Of a stretch of DNA of 64,000 nt, positions 45,437-54,769 are shown one piece after another. The notes under the pieces were generated by a model that worked only from the letters and a program-made list of their open reading frames with translations, had not been told where the DNA came from and did no database searches. Within the stretch, counting starts at the first letter, position 1; the number at the start of each line of letters is the position of its first letter. The position numbers were made by a program, and so were the translations under genes. This DNA is from Pauljensenia sp018375675 (GTDB lineage Bacteria; Actinomycetota; Actinomycetes; Actinomycetales; Actinomycetaceae): positions 124,001 through 188,000 of the forward strand of contig JAPWAE010000003.1 of assembly GCA_041432705.1 (NCBI GenBank), read 5' to 3'.

Positions 45437-45474
45437 CGGCGGCGCCGTCGGCCATAGGGCCAACGACACCGCCG
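45437..45474 (-). terminator. Hairpin between rpmE and prfA
   Basis: A 17-bp stem with wobble pairs (45437-45453 with 45458-45474) and an ATA-containing loop. No T-run follows, so it may only attenuate expression between rpmE and the prfA series. Confidence 0.45.
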
Positions 45475-45493
45475 TTGAGCTAGCCGCTCACCC

Positions 45494-45715
45494 TCACTTG
45501 GAGGGGCGCACGCGCTTGCCGTAGCGAGCCTCGAACTTGGCGACGCGGCCGCCGGTGTCGAGGATCTTCTGCTTGCCCGTGTAGAACGGGTGGCAGGCCG
45601 AGCACACGTCCACGCGCATCTCACCGGAGGTGATGGTGGAACGGGTGTGGAACGTATTGCCGCACGTGCAGGTCACGACGGTGTCCACGTATTCGGGGTG
45701 AATACCCTTCTTCAT
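45494..45715 (-). CDS. rpmE: Ribosomal protein bL31 (zinc-binding form)
   Basis: 73-residue large-subunit protein. It is the C+ form, with cysteines at 16, 18, 38 and 41 (CTC and CSAC) for zinc. The ATG has AGGAG upstream. Its promoter leader contains a hairpin that could be a regulatory site. Confidence 0.96.
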   Translation of the reverse strand: MKKGIHPEYVDTVVTCTCGNTFHTRSTITSGEMRVDVCSACHPFYTGKQKILDTGGRVAKFEARYGKRVRPSK

Positions 45716-45761
45716 GGAGTTTCTCCTGGATCGTTTGGTGCCCCGGGTCCGGACATGCAGC

Positions 45762-45783
45762 GTCCCCCGCATCTGGCGGGGAC
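45762..45783 (-). promoter_or_regulatory. Leader hairpin of rpmE
   Basis: An 8-bp stem GTCCCC(C)GC with GCGGGGAC, one bulged C, inside the 5' leader between promoter and rpmE. Ribosomal-protein leaders often bind the protein itself, but no known motif was recognised. Confidence 0.3.
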
Positions 45784-45845
45784 TCGCCTTCCAGCGCGCC
45801 AAGAAGCGCCTGGGGCATGCCGGTGAACCGGTAAGCCGACATGCC

Positions 45846-45874
45846 ATTATCGCACAGCACCCCATCAGCTTCAA
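45846..45874 (-). promoter_or_regulatory. Promoter of rpmE
   Basis: -35 TTGAAG (45874-45869) and -10 GATAAT (45851-45846) with a 17-nt spacer, giving a leader of about 124 nt before rpmE. Confidence 0.55.
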
Positions 45875-45953
45875 CGACGGCCCCTCCCCGTGGGCGTGAG
45901 ATCGGCTATGGGTGAAGCCCGACCATCGTCCCCCGTGCCCGCTAGTTGGAAGA

Positions 45954-45969
45954 CGAGGCGCCGGCCTCG
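45954..45969 (-). terminator. Short terminator after the first paralogue
   Basis: Stem CGAGGC (45954-45959) / GCCTCG (45964-45969) with a GCCG loop, directly after the stop codon at 45971, then a T/C-rich stretch on the minus strand. Confidence 0.5.
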
Positions 45970-45970
45970 G

Positions 45971-47173
45971 TTAGAACGCGATCTCGTTCCTGTGCGGACC
46001 AATGTTCGCCGCCGACGTCAGGTAGGTCGCGCGCGAGGAGCCGTACCGCGACATCCCGTCCCACACGAGGTAGCGGTGGAGGTACGCGGGAGGCACGTAG
46101 ACCTCGGCGTTGAACGCCACGAAACGCGCGGTTGAATGGGCCGCGCTTCCCCCAAGATCGATACCCGCACTGTTTGCCGTCAGGCGAACCGCCTGGGCGG
46201 GATTGTAGGTATACGTCACGCCAGCAATACGGTACGCGCCGATGTAGCGAACTTCGTTCGTGCGCAGCTTTTCCCCCGCCCCAGTGCGCCAGCGCTTGTA
46301 GCGCCTGCGCCCAAGCATCGATGTGTCGGAGGCGAGAACCGCCTCGATGAGTCGCACCAAACGCACCCTGGCCTCGTCGGCGATGGCGTCGAGGCGCTCA
46401 AGAGCCTGCGCGGGAGTAATCGCTACGCGATCGAGACTCTCTCCGATGCCGATGACGGCCAGGCGTTGCTGATCCATCCACTCGACTAAGGAAGTGACCA
46501 TGGCTCTCACCATCGGCACCCTGCTGCGCCACTGGATGGAGTCCGTGATGGTCTCAATAACAGTCAGGTCCTCAAAGACGACCCCCATCTCGTTGTCCCA
46601 TACCCTCCGCCAATTGGGACCGCGATCGAAGAGCTCGCACACGGCCATCATCGCCGCGTCGGCATCCATCAGCGAGGGAAAGCTAGCGACGACCCGCTCC
46701 GCGCTCCGCGACGTCGCCGCGCTCAGCGACGCGGGGAAGGATAACGCACCATACGAGGCGACCACGGCTCGCGCCCTCTCACGCTCCGCGCGGGCGGCCT
46801 GGTAGCGTGCGGTCACGCCACGCTCGTAGCGCCCACTTGTCAGGAGCGTCGCGACAGCGAGGTCGACCGACACGTGGCACCTCTCCAGGTCTTCCCAGCC
46901 CCTGATAGCCTCTTGCGTGCTCTCACGCGAGAGGCGCTGCAGCATCGCGCCACGCGCCAGGATGGCAACGCCCACGATCGAGGCCACCCACGCGTACCAG
47001 GCGGGCCACTGGATCGCGCGCGAAACGCCCACCAGTGAAGCGATGCCGAGCCACGCGGGGGCTGCGAGAAACAGGGCCAGGCCCGCTCCGAGGCGCAGAC
47101 AACCGCGCGCGTTTGGCGAGAGCGCGCCAGGGGGCGCGGCGTTGTTCATCGGAGCGTTTGTCACTGGCGTCAT
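45971..47173 (-). CDS. Membrane protein, tandem paralogue 1 of 3
   Basis: 400 residues. It shares a layout and sequence with two downstream neighbours: N-terminal hydrophobic pair (about 25-47 and 53-72), a coiled-coil-like middle with the pattern ARYxxARAEReRARA, a segment DRVAITPAQALERLDAIADEARVRLVRLIEA, and a C-terminal beta region YNPAQAVRLTANSAG. It lacks the extra extracytoplasmic domain of paralogue 2. The family looks actinomycete-specific (compare DUF5129 annotations), but the family name was not confirmed. Confidence 0.75.
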   Translation of the reverse strand: MTPVTNAPMNNAAPPGALSPNARGCLRLGAGLALFLAAPAWLGIASLVGVSRAIQWPAWYAWVASIVGVAILARGAMLQRLSRESTQEAIRGWEDLERCHVSVDLAVATLLTSGRYERGVTARYQAARAERERARAVVASYGALSFPASLSAATSRSAERVVASFPSLMDADAAMMAVCELFDRGPNWRRVWDNEMGVVFEDLTVIETITDSIQWRSRVPMVRAMVTSLVEWMDQQRLAVIGIGESLDRVAITPAQALERLDAIADEARVRLVRLIEAVLASDTSMLGRRRYKRWRTGAGEKLRTNEVRYIGAYRIAGVTYTYNPAQAVRLTANSAGIDLGGSAAHSTARFVAFNAEVYVPPAYLHRYLVWDGMSRYGSSRATYLTSAANIGPHRNEIAF

Positions 47174-47224
47174 GGCTCCACTTTGGCATGCTTCGCCCCC
47201 ATCCGCTCAGCACTGTGATGTCCA

Positions 47225-48889
47225 TCAGAAGGACGAGGAGGAGCCGGAACCCGAGAAGCCACCCGAGGATGAGCCGTAGTCCGCTGAACTGGTCGAGGAG
47301 CTGGACGGGTCGTAGTCCACGTAGCGGTCGAGATACGTCGGGTACGCCCACACGGACACATTGTTCGACTGGAACCGACCGGTCCTCTCCGCAGCCTTGC
47401 CCGTGAGGCGAACGCCCGCAGAGTTCGCGGTCAGGCGGATCGTCGAGGCGGGGTTGTACTCGTGGCGATCACCGCCACTCAGGTACGTGCCCTTGTAGAG
47501 CACATCGCTGGCGCTGACGGTACCGCCCCTGTTGCCTTCCCAGTGTTCGTAGCGCTGACGGCCCGAGGACGAGGTATCGGCGACGAGTGCCTGTCCGATG
47601 AGCTTCGTCAGGCGCGCCCGAGACTCGCTCGCGATTCGATCCAGTTCGTCGAGAGCCTGCACCGGAGTGATCTCCGCGCGCTCCAGGCTGTTTCCGAGGC
47701 CGACGATGATGTCCCGCTGCTCATTCGTCCAGCGGTTGAACGCCTCCACTGCGTTCTTCACTTGACGCTTCTTGACGCGGTTGCGCACCTTGACCGAGAT
47801 GGAATCCGCCGCCAGCAGATCTTCGAAGACCGGGCCAACTTCGTTGTCCCACACGGTGCGCCAGCCGGGCGCCAATGCGAAAAAGTCGCCCGCAGCCAAG
47901 ATTGCGTGGTCTGCGTCCGCCAACGCACGCAGGTCCTCAAGAATCAGATCCGTCTCGTCCGAGGCTCGCGCACTCAGCATTCCGAGAGGGCTCGTCGTTT
48001 GCGCCTCGGCGATTCGGGCACGCACCCGCTCGTATTCGGCTCGCGCACACTCGTAGCGCGCGGACAACCCCGTCGTGTAGTGACCAGCATCGAGCAGCGC
48101 CACAAATGCGCGCTCGACATCACCGCGGCGACGCTCCAGAGCTTCCCATTCGTCAGCAACCTTCTGCGCGTTTCGCTGAGCCTTGCGCCGCAGGCTCTGC
48201 CCGCGCGCGAGAATCCCGATTCCGCCGAGGGTAGCAACCCATCCCTTCCATCCGGGCCACTGCACGTGATTCTCAAGGCTCATGCCCTCCGCATTGGGCA
48301 TAACAGCTGCCGCCTCAGTGACCGCGGCAACCACTCCCTGGCTCCAACGCCCGTTGCGGAAATCGTCCTTCGCCGCATTCTGAATGCTCTCCTGGATCGA
48401 CAGGACCGGGGCGATGTCCTCACCGAAGTAGGTGCCAACCTGTCGGTGCGTGGGAGAGACCGCGAGAATGAAATAGCCGTCGGCCCATTTGTAGCCATTG
48501 CGCGCAATCCACTCCGGGTGTTTCGCGCGTGCGTACTTGAGTGTTGCCTCGTCCAAGTTGTCGTCGGTCAAGTTGTCGGTGGACAGGACGACGAGGTGGG
48601 TGGGCCGCAGGAAGCCGATCCCCTCGAGGACAACGCTCAGGGGGCGGCCGTCGACGCTCTGAAAGCTATGGGTCTCGTCCTGAATTTCCACGACGGGCGC
48701 GATCAGGTTGGACGCCTGCGCCGTCGGCTTACTGTATTCGTAGTACGACACTGCGAACCACGCAGGCGTCACCAGGAGCAGGAGCGCCCCCACCACGACG
48801 CGCAGAAGACCGCGCGCGCTGAGGCTCGTGATCCGGGAGGCGCGCCCCTCAGGACCGGTGTTCGTTGCATCGTTCGTAGAAGATGTCAT
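47225..48889 (-). CDS. Membrane protein, tandem paralogue 2 of 3, with TPM-like domain
   Basis: 554 residues. After TM1 (about 28-50) it has an extracytoplasmic domain (about 60-200) with ADGYFILAVSPTHRQVGTYFGEDI, like the TPM/TLP18.3 fold, which paralogues 1 and 3 lack. TM2 (about 212-230) is followed by the shared coiled-coil region and the C-terminal EYNPASTIRLTANSAG segment; it ends in a Ser-rich tail. The TPM-like part suggests an acid-phosphatase or photosystem-repair-type fold without a known role here. Spacing to the neighbours is 51 and 91 nt, so the three may be cotranscribed. Confidence 0.75.
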   Translation of the reverse strand: MTSSTNDATNTGPEGRASRITSLSARGLLRVVVGALLLLVTPAWFAVSYYEYSKPTAQASNLIAPVVEIQDETHSFQSVDGRPLSVVLEGIGFLRPTHLVVLSTDNLTDDNLDEATLKYARAKHPEWIARNGYKWADGYFILAVSPTHRQVGTYFGEDIAPVLSIQESIQNAAKDDFRNGRWSQGVVAAVTEAAAVMPNAEGMSLENHVQWPGWKGWVATLGGIGILARGQSLRRKAQRNAQKVADEWEALERRRGDVERAFVALLDAGHYTTGLSARYECARAEYERVRARIAEAQTTSPLGMLSARASDETDLILEDLRALADADHAILAAGDFFALAPGWRTVWDNEVGPVFEDLLAADSISVKVRNRVKKRQVKNAVEAFNRWTNEQRDIIVGLGNSLERAEITPVQALDELDRIASESRARLTKLIGQALVADTSSSGRQRYEHWEGNRGGTVSASDVLYKGTYLSGGDRHEYNPASTIRLTANSAGVRLTGKAAERTGRFQSNNVSVWAYPTYLDRYVDYDPSSSSTSSADYGSSSGGFSGSGSSSSF

Positions 48890-48980
48890 ACATTCACTCT
48901 GACACGACGGTCAGGATCATGCTTGGCGGCGCAGTTGGTTTCGAGACAGGAAGACGGGACGAGCGGCCCCTGTCTCTCGC

Positions 48981-50155
48981 TCAGTCCGATGAGGAGCCGC
49001 CGCCTGCCTCGTCCACGTCGTCGCTCAGATATTGATCGAGATACATGGGCAGCAGGTAGACGGACGAGCCACCAGCCGTCAGGACACCGGTTGCCGGTGC
49101 TGGCAGTCCTTCCAGGTCAACGCCTGCGGAGTTTGCAGTTAGTCGGATCGTGGCCGCCGGGTTGTACTCGATGTCAGTGTCCGCGTCCTGGCTCCAATAG
49201 GCTGCGTCGTACTCCGCGTTCGCCGCGGTGACCTGATGCCCGCGTTCTTCCATCGCGTGTAGCGTTGCCGTCCGCGCGACGAGGCATCGGTGGCGAGAGT
49301 CGCTTCGATGAGCTCGGCGGTGCGCGCTCGCGCCTCGTTGGTCATCCGGTCGAGTTCTTCAAGGGCCTGATCGGGAGCGATCTGCCCGCCCTCAAGGCGT
49401 GTCCCGAGGTCTCTCACCGCGTCCTTGCGGTCTCCCACCTGCTCCCTGAAGGCCTCAATCTCCGCCAGAATACCCGGCTCCGTGTTGACACTTTCGAGGG
49501 TGTCTGCGACGTCGTCGAGTATGTCCAGGTCTTCGATGATCGGGCCGATCTCAGTCTTCCACACGTCGCACCAGCCGGGCGCACAGGCGAAAAAGTCGCG
49601 CGCCGCCATGATCGCGGTATCCGCGTCCGCCAGGCGTTCCATCCGCGCGAGGATCTCATACTCCGCGCCGCCCGACGCCTCGCTCAGCGACGCGAAGAAA
49701 TCCGGCGACTTATGCTCGGCGATCCGTGCACCAACCCTGTCGCGTTCGGCTCGGGCACACTTGTGACGTGCCGTCAGTCCAATCTCGTAGTGCCCGGCAC
49801 CGACGAGCGTGGAAAACACGCGCTCAACCTCTGCCCGCTGGCCCTCCAAGGCCGCCCATTTCTCGGCGATCTCCACCATTTTCTGACGCCCCGAGCGCCG
49901 TAGACCGGCGCCGCGCCACAGCACGCCGATTCCGCACAGCGCCATGACCCAGCCGGTCCAATTCGGCCAGCTCAGCCCATCCCCGACCCCATGAAAGGCC
50001 CGATCATAGAAGGCGATTCCCAGCTGAAGGGGGGCCGGCAGTACGAGAAGGAGACCAAGAACGAGGCGCAGAAATCCGCGCACAGTACTCCAGGACCGGC
50101 GCGAGGCTTCCTGTGTCGCCTGCGCATTGACCACATTCGGTGTCGCGTTCACCAT
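48981..50155 (-). pseudogene. Membrane protein, tandem paralogue 3 of 3, frameshifted
   Basis: The N-terminal part (50155 to about 49240) and C-terminal part (about 49240 to 48981) lie in different frames. In paralogue 2 the text around the junction reads RQRYEHW; here RQRYTRWKNAG continues as HQVTAANAEYDAAYW and EYNPAATIRLTANSAG only after a shift, consistent with loss of one G in GCGGG near 49239-49241. The full product would be about 390 residues with the TM pair and coiled-coil region. It may be a natural inactivation, a slippage site or a sequencing error. Confidence 0.7.
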
Positions 50156-50218
50156 GCCCCAAGTCTGACACAGGCCCTCATCAGTTGTCCGGTATGTAGG
50201 CGTGCACCGAAAAGAAAG

Positions 50219-50248
50219 CGGGGCGAGCGGCTCTCGCCACTCGCCCCG
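50219..50248 (-). terminator. Terminator of rho
   Basis: Perfect 9-bp stem CGGGGCGAG/CTCGCCCCG (50219-50227, 50240-50248). On the minus strand it is followed by CTTTCTTTTC. Confidence 0.7.
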
Positions 50249-50262
50249 TTCTCACCCGCCGA

Positions 50263-52017
<1,755 letters not shown>

Positions 52018-52163
52018 GAAGTGATCCTTACTGGAATGCGCCCACAGCGGGCGAGGTGATTGCTCAAGCACACGAAAAAGCTTGATCAGGAAGATGCGCA
52101 AAAGAGGCACATCGCGAAGGCCGAAGTCGAACACTCGTCTCGACCTGAAAAAAATATAGCAAG

Positions 52164-52203
52164 ACCGCCAGCCCGCTGTCGATCAGACGGCGCGGCTGGC
52201 GGT
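52164..52203 (-). terminator. Terminator of thrB
   Basis: A 10-bp perfect outer stem ACCGCCAGCC/GGCTGGCGGT (52164-52173, 52194-52203) with an inner partial stem. On the minus strand it is followed by CTTGCTATATTTTTTT, a good T-run. Confidence 0.85.
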
Positions 52204-52234
52204 GCTTGCGCAGAAACTCACAGCGCGTAAACGC

Positions 52235-53203
52235 TCAGAATTCCACCTTAGAGAGGCTTCCGCGGGTGATCTGGACGCCCGATGCGGCCACGGCCAGCGG
52301 CACGACACGCCAGCCTGCACCGGCTGCGTCGCGGCGAATATCGGCGCCGACGGACTCCAGAGACAGAACGGTCGGGCCGGCGCCGGAGACGACGGCAGCA
52401 AAGCCCGCGCTGCGCAACCAGTCAACGAGGGCGAGGGAGGGTTCCATCGCGGCCCGACGCTGCTCCTGATGCAGGCGGTCGCGCGTGGCTTCCATGAGAA
52501 GCGTGTGCAGGTCCGCTCCCCCGCTCGCCTGGGCATTGCCCGAGAGCACGGCGGCCAGCAGAGCGCCGCGGGCGACGTTGAAGCTCGCGTCGCCGTGGGG
52601 CACGGTTGCGGGCAGCGCGGCACGCGCGGCGGCGGTACGCAGCTCGAAGTCCGGGATGAAGGCGACCGGGCTAATGCCCTCGGGCGGGGTCAGGCGCACG
52701 CTGCCAACCTCGGAGGTCTCCTCGTTCATCCAGGAGACGGTCGCACCGCCGAAGACGGCGGGAGCCACGTTGTCGGGGTGGCCCTCCATCTGCGAACCGA
52801 TCTCGAGGATCTCCTGACGGCCGAGCACGTCGGCGTCACCGATGAGGGCGCGCGCCAACGTCACGCCGGCGACGATGGCACTCGCAGAGGAACCCAGGCC
52901 TCGGGAATGGGGGATGCGATTCGTGCAGTGCATACGCACGCCCACCTGGGGCGCGCCGGCGCGGTCGAGCGCGAGGCGCAGGGCGCGCACGACGAGGTTG
53001 TCCTCGCCCTGCTCAACGTTTCCGGCTCCCTCACCCTCAACGACGACCGAGGTCGCCCCCGTCGTCGCGTGGACCGAGACCTCGTCCCACAGGTCGAGGG
53101 CCAAACCCATGGAATCGAATCCGGGTCCGAGGTTCGCACTGGTCGCGGGAACCTTCACCGCGACGAAGTCATCACGCAGGCGCACGTCACTCACCCTCAA
53201 CAC
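52235..53203 (-). CDS. thrB: Homoserine kinase
   Basis: GHMP-family kinase that phosphorylates homoserine for threonine synthesis, 322 residues. The GHMP motif PHSRGLGSSASAIVAG is at about 103-118. The N-terminal KVPATSANLGPGFDSMGLAL is diagnostic. It overlaps hom by 17 nt, an operon for the threonine branch. ThrC is not in the window. Confidence 0.95.
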   Translation of the reverse strand: MLRVSDVRLRDDFVAVKVPATSANLGPGFDSMGLALDLWDEVSVHATTGATSVVVEGEGAGNVEQGEDNLVVRALRLALDRAGAPQVGVRMHCTNRIPHSRGLGSSASAIVAGVTLARALIGDADVLGRQEILEIGSQMEGHPDNVAPAVFGGATVSWMNEETSEVGSVRLTPPEGISPVAFIPDFELRTAAARAALPATVPHGDASFNVARGALLAAVLSGNAQASGGADLHTLLMEATRDRLHQEQRRAAMEPSLALVDWLRSAGFAAVVSGAGPTVLSLESVGADIRRDAAGAGWRVVPLAVAASGVQITRGSLSKVEF

Positions 53204-54494
53204 GGATCGTGGAGGTCACCTCTCGCACCGCATCGGAGACGGACAGCGCACGGGCGACTGCGCGCAGATCGGCCTCGCGGGCACGGTGGCTGGTCACGAC
53301 AATGACGCACGCGCCGGGCACCTCGTCGTTACGCTGGTGCACGGACTGGATGGAGACGCCGTGGCGGGCGAAGATGCCGGCGACGTCGGACAGGACGCCC
53401 AGGCGATCCTCAACCTGCAGACGGATCTGGTAGCGGGTGTGCGTCGAGCCCGGATCGAGGATCGGCAGGTGGGCGTAGACGGACTCGCGCGGGGCGTGCC
53501 CACCGAAGGCGCGGTGATGCGCCGCAGCGACGAGGTCGGACAGGACCGCCGAGGCCGTGGGGGCACCGCCCGCGCCCTGGCCGTAGAACATGAGTCGGCC
53601 CGCGGCCTCGCCCTCGACAAGGATCGCGTTGAAGGCGCCGTCAACGGAGGCAAGCGGGTGATCGGAGGGAATCTGGGCGGGGTGAACACGCATGGCGACG
53701 CCCTCGCGGCCGTCCTCGCCGATGCGGCGCTCGGCGATTGCCAGGAGCTTGATGGTGTGGCCGACGCGAGCGGCCTCCTCCATGTCCTCCTTGGTGATGC
53801 TGGAGATACCCTCGACGGCGACGTCGTCGATGCCGACGCGCGTGTGGAACGCCAGGGATGCCAGGATGGAGCACTTGGCCGCGGCGTCGAAGCCCTCGAC
53901 GTCTGCGGTGGGGTCGGCCTCGGCGAAACCGAGGTCCTGCGCCTGCTTGAGAGCATCCTCGTAGCTCAGGCCCTTGGTGCTCATCGCGTCCAGGATGAAG
54001 TTGGTCGTGCCGTTGACGATGCCCATGACGGTCGTGATGCGGTCGCCGGCGAGGGACTCACGCAGGCCGTAGACGACGGGGACGGCGCCAGCGACGGCGG
54101 CCTCGTAGTAGAGGTCAGCACCGTTGGATGCGGCAGCCTCGTATAGCTCGGGGCCGTGCGCGGCCAGGAGGGCCTTGTTGCCCGTGACGACCGAGATGCC
54201 CTGGTTGAGGGCGCGCAGCACGAGCGTGCGCGCGGGCTCAATGCCGCCGATCAGCTCGACGACAAGATCCATGTTGTCGATCGCCTCGGCAGGGTCGGTC
54301 GTCAGCAGTTCGCGGTCGATCGGAGCGTCACGAGGGGCATCCACATTGCGGACGAGGACGCGGCGCACCTCCATCTCCGCGCCCGAGCGAGCGGCGAAAT
54401 CCTCGCGGCTGGACTGCAGGATACGAATCACCTGGCTACCGACGGTTCCGGCTCCAAGAACGCCAACTCCGAGGACAGGACGGGGTGCAGACAT
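53187..54494 (-). CDS. hom: Homoserine dehydrogenase
   Basis: Reduces aspartate semialdehyde to homoserine, 435 residues from ATG 54494 (GGAG upstream; ATG 54524 gives an extra 10 residues). NAD(P)-binding GVLGAGTVGSQV is at about 9-20, and the catalytic domain contains the substrate lysine region (GLSYEDALKQAQDLGFAEADPTADVEG). The C-terminus is an ACT domain (RYQIRLQVEDRLGVLSDVAGIFARHGVSI), so threonine feedback is expected. An upstream palindrome may be an operator. Confidence 0.95.
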   Translation of the reverse strand: MSAPRPVLGVGVLGAGTVGSQVIRILQSSREDFAARSGAEMEVRRVLVRNVDAPRDAPIDRELLTTDPAEAIDNMDLVVELIGGIEPARTLVLRALNQGISVVTGNKALLAAHGPELYEAAASNGADLYYEAAVAGAVPVVYGLRESLAGDRITTVMGIVNGTTNFILDAMSTKGLSYEDALKQAQDLGFAEADPTADVEGFDAAAKCSILASLAFHTRVGIDDVAVEGISSITKEDMEEAARVGHTIKLLAIAERRIGEDGREGVAMRVHPAQIPSDHPLASVDGAFNAILVEGEAAGRLMFYGQGAGGAPTASAVLSDLVAAAHHRAFGGHAPRESVYAHLPILDPGSTHTRYQIRLQVEDRLGVLSDVAGIFARHGVSIQSVHQRNDEVPGACVIVVTSHRAREADLRAVARALSVSDAVREVTSTIRVEGE

Positions 54495-54521
54495 AGGACT
54501 TTTTCTCCTTTGTGGGACGGG

Positions 54522-54535
54522 CACTGGTACCAGTG
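54522..54535 (-). promoter_or_regulatory. Palindromic operator candidate upstream of hom
   Basis: CACTGGTACCAGTG is a perfect 14-bp palindrome 28 nt upstream of the hom start codon, near a possible -10 box TACACT. The binding protein is unknown. Confidence 0.4.
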
Positions 54536-54603
54536 TAGGCGGTCAAAGCCCCTCCCCTCTCTTAAGGACCTTGGTCCCACAATTTGACCGACGGAGACTT
54601 TGG

Positions 54604-54649
54604 ACCCATATCCTGAGACGGAGAACATAGACTGTCGGTCGATATGGGT
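54604..54649 (+). promoter_or_regulatory. Inverted repeat upstream of pflB
   Basis: ACCCATATC (54604-54612) and GATATGGGT (54641-54649) form a perfect 9-bp inverted repeat with a 28-nt loop, in the 275-nt hom/pflB divergent gap. It may be a bound operator pair or a leader stem; the pflB promoter itself was not placed with confidence. Confidence 0.35.
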
Positions 54650-54769
54650 TGTGGAGACCCCCCAGACCGTAGGACAATGGGCCTAAGCGTTGGAATCCGA
54701 CGCACATGGGAGTTTTGCTCCTGACATACCGTCCCCACAACGGGATACGGACATCCGAGAAGAGGAAGA

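Noticed and set aside
49139..50155. Third paralogue as an intact shorter gene of 338 codons
   Set aside because: The C-terminal text after the conserved RYTRWKNAG becomes Arg/Thr-rich nonsense, while the family tail continues in the other frame.
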